DNA of 64,000 nt, from positions 1 through 64,000 of the forward strand of contig CADABZ010000013.1 in the NCBI GenBank assembly GCA_902786355.1, in the 5' to 3' direction. Below, piece by piece: positions 16,519-25,558 of the stretch. Source of the DNA: an uncultured Eubacteriales bacterium. GTDB taxonomy: Bacteria; Bacillota; Clostridia; Peptostreptococcales; Anaerovoracaceae. How positions within the stretch are numbered: position 1 is the stretch's first letter; each line of letters opens with the position of its first letter. The notes under the pieces are model-generated. The model saw only the letters and a program-made list of their open reading frames with translations, searched no databases and was not told where the DNA came from. Both the position numbers and the translations under genes were made by a program.

Positions 16519-18210
16519 ATGAAAGATAATAGACTAAGGAACTGGATGATCTCACTTGCTGCCAACGCAGTGATACTGGCAGCTGTTTTTGCGATGTCTG
16601 AAGTCACTTATGAGACCAACGACGACTTTGCGATAGCGGCAGAGATAGCGGCAGGCTATCCTTTTGTCGGCTTCGTGAGCGTATACCTGTGCAGGATCCT
16701 GATACTGATACAGAAGGTCTTCCCTGCGGCCAACATATTCATGATTTCCCAGATCGTGATGTCATTCCTGGCGTTCACGGTCATCGTCAAGGTGATACTG
16801 GACAGGCAGAAATCAGTTCTCCTGACAGCACTGGCCTTGCTTCTGACGGCATTCTTCTCGATGGATCACTATGGCTGCATGCAGTTTACCAAGACCTCAG
16901 CGCTGCTTATGACGGCAGGCCTCATATGGGTGGCGGATACATATCTCCATGAGGGAAGGCTGATCACCTTCATACTTGCTTTTGCTATGTATTTTACAGG
17001 CGTGGCGTACAGACAGAAAGGGATGTTCCCTGCAATAGCTTTTGTCGCGCTGTTCATGCTGATCTGGTGGCTGACCAACGCAAAGGAGTTCTTCAGCGGC
17101 AGAAAGCCTCTTCCTGAGATCGGAAAGGTGCTGATAATAATCGTTGCAATGCTGGTGCCTTATGGACTCGATATGGCATCGGACGCAGCCAACGCAGGCA
17201 CTCCGGAGCTCAAAGCCGGAAGAGAGTATCAGGCAGAGAGAGTGCTGGTCACAGACTATCCTATGCTGGATTACATTGAAGAGAACATCGGAGAATATGA
17301 AGCGGCGGGTTTTGACCAGAATGACCTTGAGCTGATCGACAGATGGTTCTTTGACTATGACGGGGCGGCCTCATATGACAATCTCAAAACCATCAACGCG
17401 ATCAACGCTCCATACGCGCAGTCAGACAAATCGCTTGTCAAGGCGGCCAAGAGGGCTGTGAAGAGATCTCTGGAAGCTGTGGTTGCCAGAGACAAAAACG
17501 GACTGCATATAATATTCGCACTGATCCTCGCGGTGTATCTGCTGACCCTCAGGAAAAAGCACACATGGATGTATGTGCTGGGGCTCGGAGCGCTGACGGT
17601 CGCTCTGTACATCGCCGTGTACTATATGAACAGAGTGCAGTACAGGGCTCTGTACACAGCTGATGTGGGTATAGTATTCTGGCTTCTGTACATAGCGGCT
17701 ATATCTGAGCTGCCGGAGCGAAAGACTGCCTGCAATATAATACTGGCGGTCGCTATCGTAGCGGTGGCGGCCAGTCTGCCGGGACAGATCCAGTTCCTCG
17801 AAGGCAGGGTGGCTTACAACAGCAGCCTCATAGAAGCGCCTGAGGTGACCGAATACCTTCAGACCCACAAGGACAGTTTCTATGTCATGCCTACAGTGCT
17901 CAACAGCCAGACGCAGTCCTATATGACACCGCTCAAAGCCCCTGTGGTCGCGGACAATCTGACCGACACAGGAGGATGGGACACGATGACGCCATATAAG
18001 CTGGAGCAGCTCAGAGCATACGGGATCAATAATCCTATAAAGGATCTTATCAATAATCCGGATGTGTATTACTACGGGGATTTCAAAGTCCAGGGCCTGA
18101 CAGAGTACTACAATAAATGGTACTGCAAGGAAGGAGAGAAAGCGGAATTCATCAGGGTCGATGATTTAGGCGATCAGGGAATTTACCGGGTAGTGATAAG
18201 GAAGCAATAA
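16519..18210 (+). CDS. Large polytopic membrane protein, possibly GT-C-type glycosyltransferase
   Basis: A 563-residue protein with about 10-11 membrane helices. A first outer loop carries acidic residues (TYETNDDFAIAAEIA), a feature of GT-C enzymes, which place a catalytic Asp there. A long hydrophilic loop (about 235-320) and an external C-terminal domain of about 110 residues follow. GT-C enzymes use polyprenyl-phosphate sugars outside the membrane, which fits the ArnC/ArnE/ArnF-like genes nearby. The start at 16519 is chosen because the promoter overlaps the earlier ATG and GAAAGG lies upstream. The enzyme class is inference. Confidence 0.5.
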   Translation: MKDNRLRNWMISLAANAVILAAVFAMSEVTYETNDDFAIAAEIAAGYPFVGFVSVYLCRILILIQKVFPAANIFMISQIVMSFLAFTVIVKVILDRQKSVLLTALALLLTAFFSMDHYGCMQFTKTSALLMTAGLIWVADTYLHEGRLITFILAFAMYFTGVAYRQKGMFPAIAFVALFMLIWWLTNAKEFFSGRKPLPEIGKVLIIIVAMLVPYGLDMASDAANAGTPELKAGREYQAERVLVTDYPMLDYIEENIGEYEAAGFDQNDLELIDRWFFDYDGAASYDNLKTINAINAPYAQSDKSLVKAAKRAVKRSLEAVVARDKNGLHIIFALILAVYLLTLRKKHTWMYVLGLGALTVALYIAVYYMNRVQYRALYTADVGIVFWLLYIAAISELPERKTACNIILAVAIVAVAASLPGQIQFLEGRVAYNSSLIEAPEVTEYLQTHKDSFYVMPTVLNSQTQSYMTPLKAPVVADNLTDTGGWDTMTPYKLEQLRAYGINNPIKDLINNPDVYYYGDFKVQGLTEYYNKWYCKEGEKAEFIRVDDLGDQGIYRVVIRKQ

Positions 18211-18232
18211 AGAAATAAGCAGACACAGAAAA

Positions 18233-18266
18233 AAGCCGGGCCGACTGACATCAGTCGGCCTGGCTT
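18233..18266. terminator. Bidirectional terminator between convergent membrane-protein genes
   Basis: A long stem pairs AAGCCGGGCCGACTGA (18233-18248) with its complement ending GGCTT at 18266, with one mismatch and a tiny loop. An A run precedes it and T-rich sequence follows. The stop codon of the minus-strand gene lies in the right arm. Confidence 0.75.
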
Positions 18267-20359
18267 ACTTTATAGATCACTATGTCGTCGTTAGTGAATA
18301 CAGGTTCATAATCATCCGAGGACAGATCAGGAGTCTCCGGGAATATTTTTTTGGTGACAATTACATAGTCTATGCCGAGACTCCGGGCGAGGTCGCCACG
18401 CTCCGCGTTGTTCACATCGTAGAGCTTGTTGTTAGTCTCTATCATCCTGAGACGGAGCTCTGTCTCGTAGGTCTCAAGCGTGAAGCCGGAGCCTTCCAGG
18501 TAGAACATTCTGTCTGAGTACGCTGCGTATACGAAATGACAGCAGTCCCAGCGGTCAGTGTAGTCAAAATCGCTGACGCCTACTGACAGATACATCTGTG
18601 TTGCGATAAGGGAATCACGAGGCGTATTCTCTTTGAGCCAGTTCATAGCCTCGTATTCTGCCCTGGTCAGGCTGGTGCCCGGGTTGTATGGAGCCTCAGG
18701 GTGGGTATGGTATCTGGCGGCAGGGATCAGACCATAAATGTCGATGAACAGAGTTGCCGATGTAATGAAGATCAGTGAGAAGAACCATATGACAGAGATC
18801 CTGAACAGGACACTGACTGCTTTGGAAGTGATCTCCTCTTTGTCCTCAAAGAACCAGAAAGCTATGATCGGGGCAAAGGCCGTTGTGGCTGTGCCGAAAT
18901 ATACCTGGCTGTGACCATCATAGCTGAGGAACATCATCAGGACAAAACCTACGATCGCGGCAGCGTACACTGTGATGCGCGCGAAATCAAAGTCATGCTT
19001 CTTAGTCACGACCAGTATAAACTCCCTTATATATCCGACAGCGAAAGCGAGCAGATATATAGTGAAGAAGAATATGGCGAAGACCGCGAGTATGCAGATG
19101 AGGCGGACAGGTCCCGGAACACCGATGGATCTGAGAGCTATTATCAGGTCCTCTTTCCACCAGGTGATATTGGTCATCCCTCCGAAATAGAACAGGGAAT
19201 CGTTGGTAGTGCCGGAAGTAGGGTCGCCGCTGAAGAGGAACAGATATGTCGCGAGGAATCCTATGTCCGCAGCGGCTGTCGGGACAGCAGCTTTCCGGAT
19301 GACAGGACTCCTGAGTACAAGGCAGAGCAGGAATGTGCCTGTGATGCCGCCCGCGAAGACCAGTCCGACCGGAGCTTTGATGCCGGTCAGTGTCATAACG
19401 AGGATGGCGAGCAAAAAGGTATTGCGTGCCTGTGACCGCTTGTCCTCAGAGTCTCTGATGCATATATCCAGCATGATCGCGCATGCCATCAGGGCAGAAA
19501 TACCGAATCCGCCGTGGTTGGCATTGCCGAAAAGTATAGTGAACATATAAGACGTAGTGTGCGTCTTGGATATGAACATATTCGAAAGGATGACAGACAG
19601 GGTGTACAGACCGGCTCTCTCTTTCCTGGAGCAGAAGTGCCTGAACAGAGAGTAGAAGCCCAGTCCGACAAGGTATGTCGTCATATACGGACTGCAGGAC
19701 ATGGCAAGAAAATCCGGAGTAAGCCCGAAAAGCATAGCCGGCACAGCAAGCAATATCTGCGTGTACAGATGGTAGTATTCGACTACGCCGTGGACCCATG
19801 GGCTCTGAAGAGGGTATCCGTGGGTCAGTGACATAGAAAGACCCATCTGATATACTTTGTCGATGCCGGCAAAAACCTCATCGCAGAGTTCAGGCGACAG
19901 ATAGAGGAACTGCGAATTGAGGAAGACATAGGTCATAAGGATCGCAGTTGCGATAAACATAGCCGCCGGCACGCGCCTGAGGGATAGTTTTCCAAGAACC
20001 GCAGGGTCAAAGCGCCTGCGTATCAGGAGACAGACATAGGCCAGGGTACAGAGAGGACCGGATATGAAGAGTATCAGCTTGCTGCCGATCAGATCGCACA
20101 GAAAATACTCGGCGACAACCAGTGCCCATCCTGTGAAGAATGAGATAAGAAGGTCTTCGGATATGTGTCTTGTCCGTATCCTGAGAAGCCTGACGATAAG
20201 AAGACCCGGGAGCTGCACATAGCAGACCGCGAAAAACGCGAATACTGCAATCTCCGGGATGTGCACATGATACAGAGCTTTTGAGATGATCAGCAGTGCA
20301 GCGATAGCCGCAAGGCTTAATGCTTTTATTAATGAAGAGGCTTTATCAGCTCTGTCCAT
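18251..20359 (-). CDS. Large membrane protein with extracellular C-terminal domain, GT-C-like
   Basis: A ~702-residue protein with about 13 membrane helices followed by a ~150-residue outer domain. The first large loop has acidic LSPELCDEVFAG. The C-terminal part, with EAMNWLKENTPRDSLIAT and LGIDYVIVTKKI, is typical of PMT/YfhO-like membrane glycosyltransferases, where a soluble domain follows the helices. ATG at 20359 is preferred because GGAGG lies 5 bases upstream; an earlier ATG (20380) lacks an SD. Together with the genes at 16519 and 20491 it makes three such proteins in 5 kb, suggesting several external sugar transfers. Confidence 0.55.
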   Translation of the reverse strand: MDRADKASSLIKALSLAAIAALLIISKALYHVHIPEIAVFAFFAVCYVQLPGLLIVRLLRIRTRHISEDLLISFFTGWALVVAEYFLCDLIGSKLILFISGPLCTLAYVCLLIRRRFDPAVLGKLSLRRVPAAMFIATAILMTYVFLNSQFLYLSPELCDEVFAGIDKVYQMGLSMSLTHGYPLQSPWVHGVVEYYHLYTQILLAVPAMLFGLTPDFLAMSCSPYMTTYLVGLGFYSLFRHFCSRKERAGLYTLSVILSNMFISKTHTTSYMFTILFGNANHGGFGISALMACAIMLDICIRDSEDKRSQARNTFLLAILVMTLTGIKAPVGLVFAGGITGTFLLCLVLRSPVIRKAAVPTAAADIGFLATYLFLFSGDPTSGTTNDSLFYFGGMTNITWWKEDLIIALRSIGVPGPVRLICILAVFAIFFFTIYLLAFAVGYIREFILVVTKKHDFDFARITVYAAAIVGFVLMMFLSYDGHSQVYFGTATTAFAPIIAFWFFEDKEEITSKAVSVLFRISVIWFFSLIFITSATLFIDIYGLIPAARYHTHPEAPYNPGTSLTRAEYEAMNWLKENTPRDSLIATQMYLSVGVSDFDYTDRWDCCHFVYAAYSDRMFYLEGSGFTLETYETELRLRMIETNNKLYDVNNAERGDLARSLGIDYVIVTKKIFPETPDLSSDDYEPVFTNDDIVIYKVSQAD

Positions 20360-20490
20360 CACATCCTCCGACATGGTCATATTCGTTGAATTATTCCGTG
20401 TTTGTAAGTATAATATAAGCGGATAATTTTGTAAAACGACAGCTGAATGACGGCGATGAGCAGCTCTGCATTCAGTCTGATGAGGTTTTT

Positions 20491-21732
20491 ATGCTTGATA
20501 ACAGAAAAAAACTCAGAGACAGAGAGTTCACGTTGTCTCTGAATATATATGATTTCGTCTGGATAGCAGCTATCGCGGCAATATCGACGGTATGCCTGGA
20601 GCTGTTCTACAGGATGATAGTTAACTACAACAACAGATATGAATCCGATATCGGATACTACGCGCTTGAACGAACTCAGAGTTCCGAGCCTCAGGAGAGG
20701 CTGGTAGGCATCCTCTGCCAGTGGCTGTTTGACATCAACAAGTCCACCCTTGAGATCAACATTATGCTGGCGCTGGTAATCGCGGCGATCATCGTGGTGA
20801 ATTTTGTTGTTATCAGATTCTATCTGAAAGAGGACGGGCTTATCGAGAAGATCCCAAGGCACGCGGTTCAGTTTTTTTCAGTGGCGATGCTATTCATAGG
20901 ACCGATCTATGTGCCGGTGATCCATGAGTATTTCTATCGCAAGTCTTTCAGCTCATTCTGCTGGCATTCTCCGACTCAGCATTTCATGACGCTGTTTGCC
21001 ATGCTCTCCGCTGTCTGTTTCCTCAAGATGTACCTGGTATATGATACAGAAGGCGTCAGCATCGGCTGGTGGATCGCGACTCTGATCACGACCTTTCTGG
21101 CGACAACGAGCAAACCGAGCTATACTATCGGACTCGTTTTTACCATCGTTGTGATGTTCATTGCTGAGCTTATCCGCAAGGGTAAGGACGGCTTTCTGCT
21201 CAGGCTCCGCAGGATGATAGTTATGGGGCTTTCTGTAGTGCCGAGCGGACTTTATATAATCTGGCTCAACAAGAGACAGTTTTCTGACAACACACAGTTC
21301 GGCGAAAAGCACGAGATCATCTTCGGATTGGGACCTCTGCTCAGCTATGAGCGTCCGTGGGCGGCGCTGCTCTTCGGCATCACCTTCGCGATCGTGGTAT
21401 TTGCCTTCAATCTGTCAAGATTCAGAGACACTAAGTACAAATTTGCCTTATATACATTTGTGATGGGGACGCTTCAGTGGGCACTGATAAGCGAGACCGG
21501 GACGAGATCCAATTTCGGTAACTTCTCATGGGGAAGGATGTTCGGATGCTATTTCATTACGCTGGTATCTACAGCCGTCTTTCTCGAGATGTATTATGAC
21601 AAGGGAGCTCTCGGATCTCCTAAGAAAAGAAAAGCAGCACTGGTGCTGGCCGTGGTCGTACTGGCGGCTTCACTCGTCTGCCAGCTCTATCATTTTTACA
21701 TGATACTTACAGGACATGGCTACATGAGATAA
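20491..21732 (+). CDS. Polytopic membrane protein of unknown function
   Basis: A 413-residue protein with about 9-10 membrane helices. After the first helix comes an outer loop with RYESDIGYYALERTQSS, whose Asp may match the catalytic loop of GT-C enzymes. A second outer loop carries YFYRKSFSSFCWHSPTQ. SD GAGG lies 6 bases before the ATG. The gene lies 44 bases upstream of the dTDP-glucose dehydratase gene and may be co-transcribed with it. It could be a glycosyltransferase, a polymerase or an O-unit handling protein; no family was recognised with confidence. Confidence 0.45.
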   Translation: MLDNRKKLRDREFTLSLNIYDFVWIAAIAAISTVCLELFYRMIVNYNNRYESDIGYYALERTQSSEPQERLVGILCQWLFDINKSTLEINIMLALVIAAIIVVNFVVIRFYLKEDGLIEKIPRHAVQFFSVAMLFIGPIYVPVIHEYFYRKSFSSFCWHSPTQHFMTLFAMLSAVCFLKMYLVYDTEGVSIGWWIATLITTFLATTSKPSYTIGLVFTIVVMFIAELIRKGKDGFLLRLRRMIVMGLSVVPSGLYIIWLNKRQFSDNTQFGEKHEIIFGLGPLLSYERPWAALLFGITFAIVVFAFNLSRFRDTKYKFALYTFVMGTLQWALISETGTRSNFGNFSWGRMFGCYFITLVSTAVFLEMYYDKGALGSPKKRKAALVLAVVVLAASLVCQLYHFYMILTGHGYMR

Positions 21733-21776
21733 CCAGCCACACATCAGTAGTACAGAACAAAAGGAGTGTAATAACA

Positions 21777-22796
21777 GTGAAGATATTGGTAACAGGCGCA
21801 GCCGGATTCATAGGCAGCAATTTCGTTTTCCATATGCTGGATGCTCATCCGGACTATGACATCGTAGGACTCGACTCACTCACATATGCAGGCAACCTCG
21901 AGACGCTCGCACCGGTGATGGATGATCCTCACTTCAAATTCGTCAGGATCGATATTACTGATAAGGAAGCAGTGGACAAGCTTTTCGAAGAAGAGAAGTT
22001 TGACAAGGTCGTCAATTTCGCAGCAGAGTCCCACGTGGACAGATCCATTGAAGATCCGGGCCTCTTCCTCAGGACTAATATCCTCGGGACACAGGTTCTC
22101 ATGGATGCTTCGATCAGAAACAATGTACAGAGATTCCATCAGGTCGGCACAGACGAGGTATACGGAGATCTGCCGCTCGACAGACCGGACCTCTTCTTCG
22201 TTGAGACGATGCCGCTGACCGCATCAAGTCCTTACTCGGCTTCAAAAGCCAGTGCGGACCTGCTTGTCATGGCATATCACAGAACATACGGACTGCCTGT
22301 CACGATCAGCAGATGCTCCAACAACTACGGACCTTATCAGTTCCCTGAGAAGCTGATCCCGCTGATGATAGCCAACGCTCTTGCTGACAAGGCTCTCCCG
22401 GTATACGGAGAAGGACTCAATGTAAGAGACTGGCTGTATGTAGAGGATCACTGCAGGGCCATCGACCTCATCCTCGAGAACGGCAGAGTCGGAGAGGTAT
22501 ACAATATCGGCGGACACAACGAGAAGGCCAATATAGAAGTCGTTAAGATCATACTCGCTCAGCTCGGCAAACCGGAGAGCCTGATCACCTATGTAACAGA
22601 CCGTAAAGGACACGACCAGAGATACGCTATCGATCCTACCAAGATCCATAACGAGCTCGGCTGGCTTCCTGAGACTAAGTTCGAAGACGGCATTAAGAAG
22701 ACTATCCAGTGGTATCTCGACAATGAGAGCTGGTGGAAGAACATCGTAAGCGGCGAGTATCAGCAGTACTACGAGAAGATGTACGGCAACAGATAA
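21777..22796 (+). CDS. rfbB: dTDP-glucose 4,6-dehydratase
   Basis: A 339-residue extended short-chain dehydrogenase converting dTDP-glucose to dTDP-4-keto-6-deoxyglucose in the cytosol. The NAD-binding GAAGFIGSN is at the N-terminus, the catalytic TDEVYG and YSASK are in place, and PYQFPEKLIPL and VRDWLYVEDHC match the sugar-nucleotide region of RfbB/RmlB. It starts with GTG, supported by AAGGAG 10 bases upstream. The aminotransferase that follows uses its product, so the pair makes a 4-amino-4,6-dideoxyhexose. The thymidylyltransferase RmlA is not in this window. Confidence 0.93.
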   Translation: MKILVTGAAGFIGSNFVFHMLDAHPDYDIVGLDSLTYAGNLETLAPVMDDPHFKFVRIDITDKEAVDKLFEEEKFDKVVNFAAESHVDRSIEDPGLFLRTNILGTQVLMDASIRNNVQRFHQVGTDEVYGDLPLDRPDLFFVETMPLTASSPYSASKASADLLVMAYHRTYGLPVTISRCSNNYGPYQFPEKLIPLMIANALADKALPVYGEGLNVRDWLYVEDHCRAIDLILENGRVGEVYNIGGHNEKANIEVVKIILAQLGKPESLITYVTDRKGHDQRYAIDPTKIHNELGWLPETKFEDGIKKTIQWYLDNESWWKNIVSGEYQQYYEKMYGNR

Positions 22797-22842
22797 TTAT
22801 TTTTGAAGCATAAGAGTATACAGGACAGAGCAGGAGATAAGA

Positions 22843-23973
22843 ATGATACCTTTTAACAAACCTCCGTTCATCGGAAAAGAGAAACAATACATCGAACAGG
22901 CTATAGACAACAACAAGATCTGCGGAGACGGAGAATTCAGCAAGAAATGTCACGCATGGCTTGAGGAGAAGACAGGTGCAACGAGAGGTCTTCTCGTGAC
23001 ATCCGGCTCGACAGCACTGGACATGGCAGCCATCCTCGCGGATGTAGGTCCGGGAGACGAAGTCATTCTTCCGTCGTACACCTTCGTTTCGACAGCGAAC
23101 GCTTTTGTACTCAGAGGCGCGAAGCTCGTATTCGTGGACATCAGGCCTGACACACAGAACATCGACGAGAAACTCATAGAAGAAGCTATCACTGACAGGA
23201 CCAAGGTAATAGCACCTGTCCACTATGCAGGAGTCGGCTGCGAGATGGACACAATAATGGATATAGCGAAGAAGCACGGTCTGATCGTTGTTGAGGATGC
23301 GGCTCAGGGCGTCATGTCCACCTACAAGGGCAGAGCACTCGGATCGATCGGCGATTTCGGATGCTACAGCTTCCATGAGACCAAGAACTACAGCATGGGT
23401 GAAGGCGGCGCTATCCTGATCAAGGATGAGGACGCTGCCGAGAAGGCTGAGATCATAAGAGAAAAAGGAACGGACAGGAGCAAGTTCCTCCGCGGACAGG
23501 TCGACAAGTACACCTGGGTCGAGATGGGTTCATCCTATCTGCCAAGCGACATCAACGCGGCATTCCTCTATGCTCAGCTTGAAGAAGCTGACATGATCAA
23601 TCAGAACAGAAGAGCCAGCTGGGATGCATACTATGAGATGCTGAAGCCTCTGGCTGATGAAGGCAGGATAGAGCTTCCGGTCGTACCTGAAGAGTGTGAA
23701 CATAATTCGCATATGTTCTACATCAAGACAGCAGGAATAGAGGAGAGGACTGCGCTCAGCGTCTTCCTTAAGGAAAACGGCATCGGTTCTGCTTTCCATT
23801 ACGTACCTCTGCACACTGCTCCTGCAGGCCAGAGATTCGGAAGATTTTTCGGAGAGGATAAGTACACCACAGTTACCTTTGAGAGACTTCTCAGACTGCC
23901 TATGTATTATGGCCTCAAATCTGATGAAGTAGAATTCGTATGCAGCAAGATAGAGGAATTCTACAGAAAGTAA
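22843..23973 (+). CDS. dTDP-4-amino-4,6-dideoxygalactose transaminase (WecE/RffA-like)
   Basis: A 376-residue PLP-dependent sugar aminotransferase of the DegT/DnrJ/EryC1 family. The PLP lysine lies in SFHETKNYSMGEGG, a match to the WecE/RffA signature rather than to the ArnB group. Other family marks are VTSGSTALDMAA, EVILPSYTFVSTANAF and VVEDAAQGV. WecE turns dTDP-4-keto-6-deoxyglucose plus glutamate into dTDP-Fuc4N. The preceding gene supplies its substrate. The gene is 46 bases downstream of rfbB. FdtB-like or QdtB-like activity is a less likely alternative. Confidence 0.82.
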   Translation: MIPFNKPPFIGKEKQYIEQAIDNNKICGDGEFSKKCHAWLEEKTGATRGLLVTSGSTALDMAAILADVGPGDEVILPSYTFVSTANAFVLRGAKLVFVDIRPDTQNIDEKLIEEAITDRTKVIAPVHYAGVGCEMDTIMDIAKKHGLIVVEDAAQGVMSTYKGRALGSIGDFGCYSFHETKNYSMGEGGAILIKDEDAAEKAEIIREKGTDRSKFLRGQVDKYTWVEMGSSYLPSDINAAFLYAQLEEADMINQNRRASWDAYYEMLKPLADEGRIELPVVPEECEHNSHMFYIKTAGIEERTALSVFLKENGIGSAFHYVPLHTAPAGQRFGRFFGEDKYTTVTFERLLRLPMYYGLKSDEVEFVCSKIEEFYRK

Positions 23974-23977
23974 TATA

Positions 23978-25537
23978 TTGAACAAAACAGGAAAAGCATC
24001 TGATAAGTCAGATAACATAACAGAAACAACAAATAAACAGAAAAAGCACAAGGTAGTCAGACCCCGCAATCATTCGAAGAAGAAAACTGTCTTCAGCAGA
24101 TTCCTGAGATTCAGAAATCTCAGCAGAAAGCAGAAAAGAAGACAGGTCAGGGTCGGGCTTATTGTGCTTGCTGTTGTTGCGGCGATCGCTTTTGCTGTGA
24201 TATGGAAGGACTATCAGGAGCGTCCGGGTATCCTCGAAAGAAGCACTCTGAAGGCGACCGAAAGAGGGATCGATACGATCTCTCTGGAATGGAGAGGCAC
24301 GAGGAACACCGACTCATACACGGTCTACTATAAGATCAAGGGAGAATCTCCGCTCGGATGGCATAAGGTCACTGTAGAGAATCCTGAGGGACACAGAGCT
24401 TCCATTACTCTCAAGAACCTTGAGGAAGGCACGGCTTACGGAGTCATAGTCAGGGCTGATAATGATGAAAGGACGGGATTCAGCACCAGGGAGAAATTTT
24501 TCTCCACAAGGACGCACCAGACTATCGAAGGAAAGACGACATATACCAAGCTCACGAGCTCTGAAGACTTCAGACTCGACCTCACTGCATCAACGCCGAT
24601 GACCTTCACTACGGACGATACAGATGTCGTGCAGGTCAACAGCAAGACGGGCAGGGTGTCCATGAAAGGATCGGGAACAGCTGTGATCAGGGTCGCCGCG
24701 AAGGAGACCGCAGACTTCCTGCCTGACGAGACAGAGGTCACGATAGAATCCATCGCTGCTGAACCGGTCAGCTCGGCCGGCGCTGCGGTGAGGATCATAT
24801 ACTATGTAAGCCCGGATAACTGCGAAGCTGTGAAAGCGATCATGGGAGACGGACCGAATGCGGACATACCTCAGTCATTCGACTGCACGGACGACAGTTA
24901 TGTCGTGGCATACGGAATGTACGACACAGCATCACAGAGGATCATCACCTTCGATAAGGAGGGCGACGGCAAGAACATATCCGTTCCGGACATCGTCATA
25001 GGACATCCTAACGGATTTGCCTACTCAGACAAGAGCAAAACGTGCTACTGCGTTGCAGGCGGTTCCGGACGGGCCGTTACATACAAGCCTGAAACAGGAG
25101 AGTACGGAACGTATAATTTCTCACACGGAGGGCATGCGCTTGGCTATGACAGTGCAGAAGACTGTATGTACGCATGTTCAGGCGGATCGCTGATAATGTA
25201 CAGGAACACTGATACCGGATTCGTCAAAGAGCACATATACGGCTCTGTTCACCACACTGTAGATCTGTATGGACAGGACTGTGGAGGACATGCCGGTATA
25301 ATGATGAGATGCATGTCGCCAAAAAGCGACACGCACGGCACTAATTATGTCGATCTCTATGACATGAAGCACGGGGAGTATCTCGGTACAGTCCAGTGTG
25401 AACTGAGCGAGGTTGAAAGTGCGGCTGTCGATGAAGACGGATACATGCTTCTCCTCGGCAATACGTCAGATTATACAGATTATATATGGAAGACTCCGAT
25501 CAATATCGAAGATATCGGAGCAGGACTCGGAGACTGA
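23978..25537 (+). CDS. Membrane-anchored FN3/BIG2/beta-propeller-like surface protein
   Basis: A 519-residue protein starting with TTG, 4 bases after the aminotransferase stop. A long basic N-terminus is followed by one helix (VGLIVLAVVAAIAFAVI, ~57-73), an FN3 domain (~85-170), a BIG2-like segment (VVQVNSKTGRVSMKGSG), and a C-terminal ~250 residues with repeated HGGHALGYDSAEDCMYAC and HPNGFAYSDKSKTCYC units, suggesting a propeller. No SD is evident, so translation may be coupled to the gene before. Its place inside the glycan operon hints at polymer binding or assembly. Function not recognised. Confidence 0.6.
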   Translation: MNKTGKASDKSDNITETTNKQKKHKVVRPRNHSKKKTVFSRFLRFRNLSRKQKRRQVRVGLIVLAVVAAIAFAVIWKDYQERPGILERSTLKATERGIDTISLEWRGTRNTDSYTVYYKIKGESPLGWHKVTVENPEGHRASITLKNLEEGTAYGVIVRADNDERTGFSTREKFFSTRTHQTIEGKTTYTKLTSSEDFRLDLTASTPMTFTTDDTDVVQVNSKTGRVSMKGSGTAVIRVAAKETADFLPDETEVTIESIAAEPVSSAGAAVRIIYYVSPDNCEAVKAIMGDGPNADIPQSFDCTDDSYVVAYGMYDTASQRIITFDKEGDGKNISVPDIVIGHPNGFAYSDKSKTCYCVAGGSGRAVTYKPETGEYGTYNFSHGGHALGYDSAEDCMYACSGGSLIMYRNTDTGFVKEHIYGSVHHTVDLYGQDCGGHAGIMMRCMSPKSDTHGTNYVDLYDMKHGEYLGTVQCELSEVESAAVDEDGYMLLLGNTSDYTDYIWKTPINIEDIGAGLGD

Positions 25538-25558
25538 TAATATCAGGAGGAAACGATT

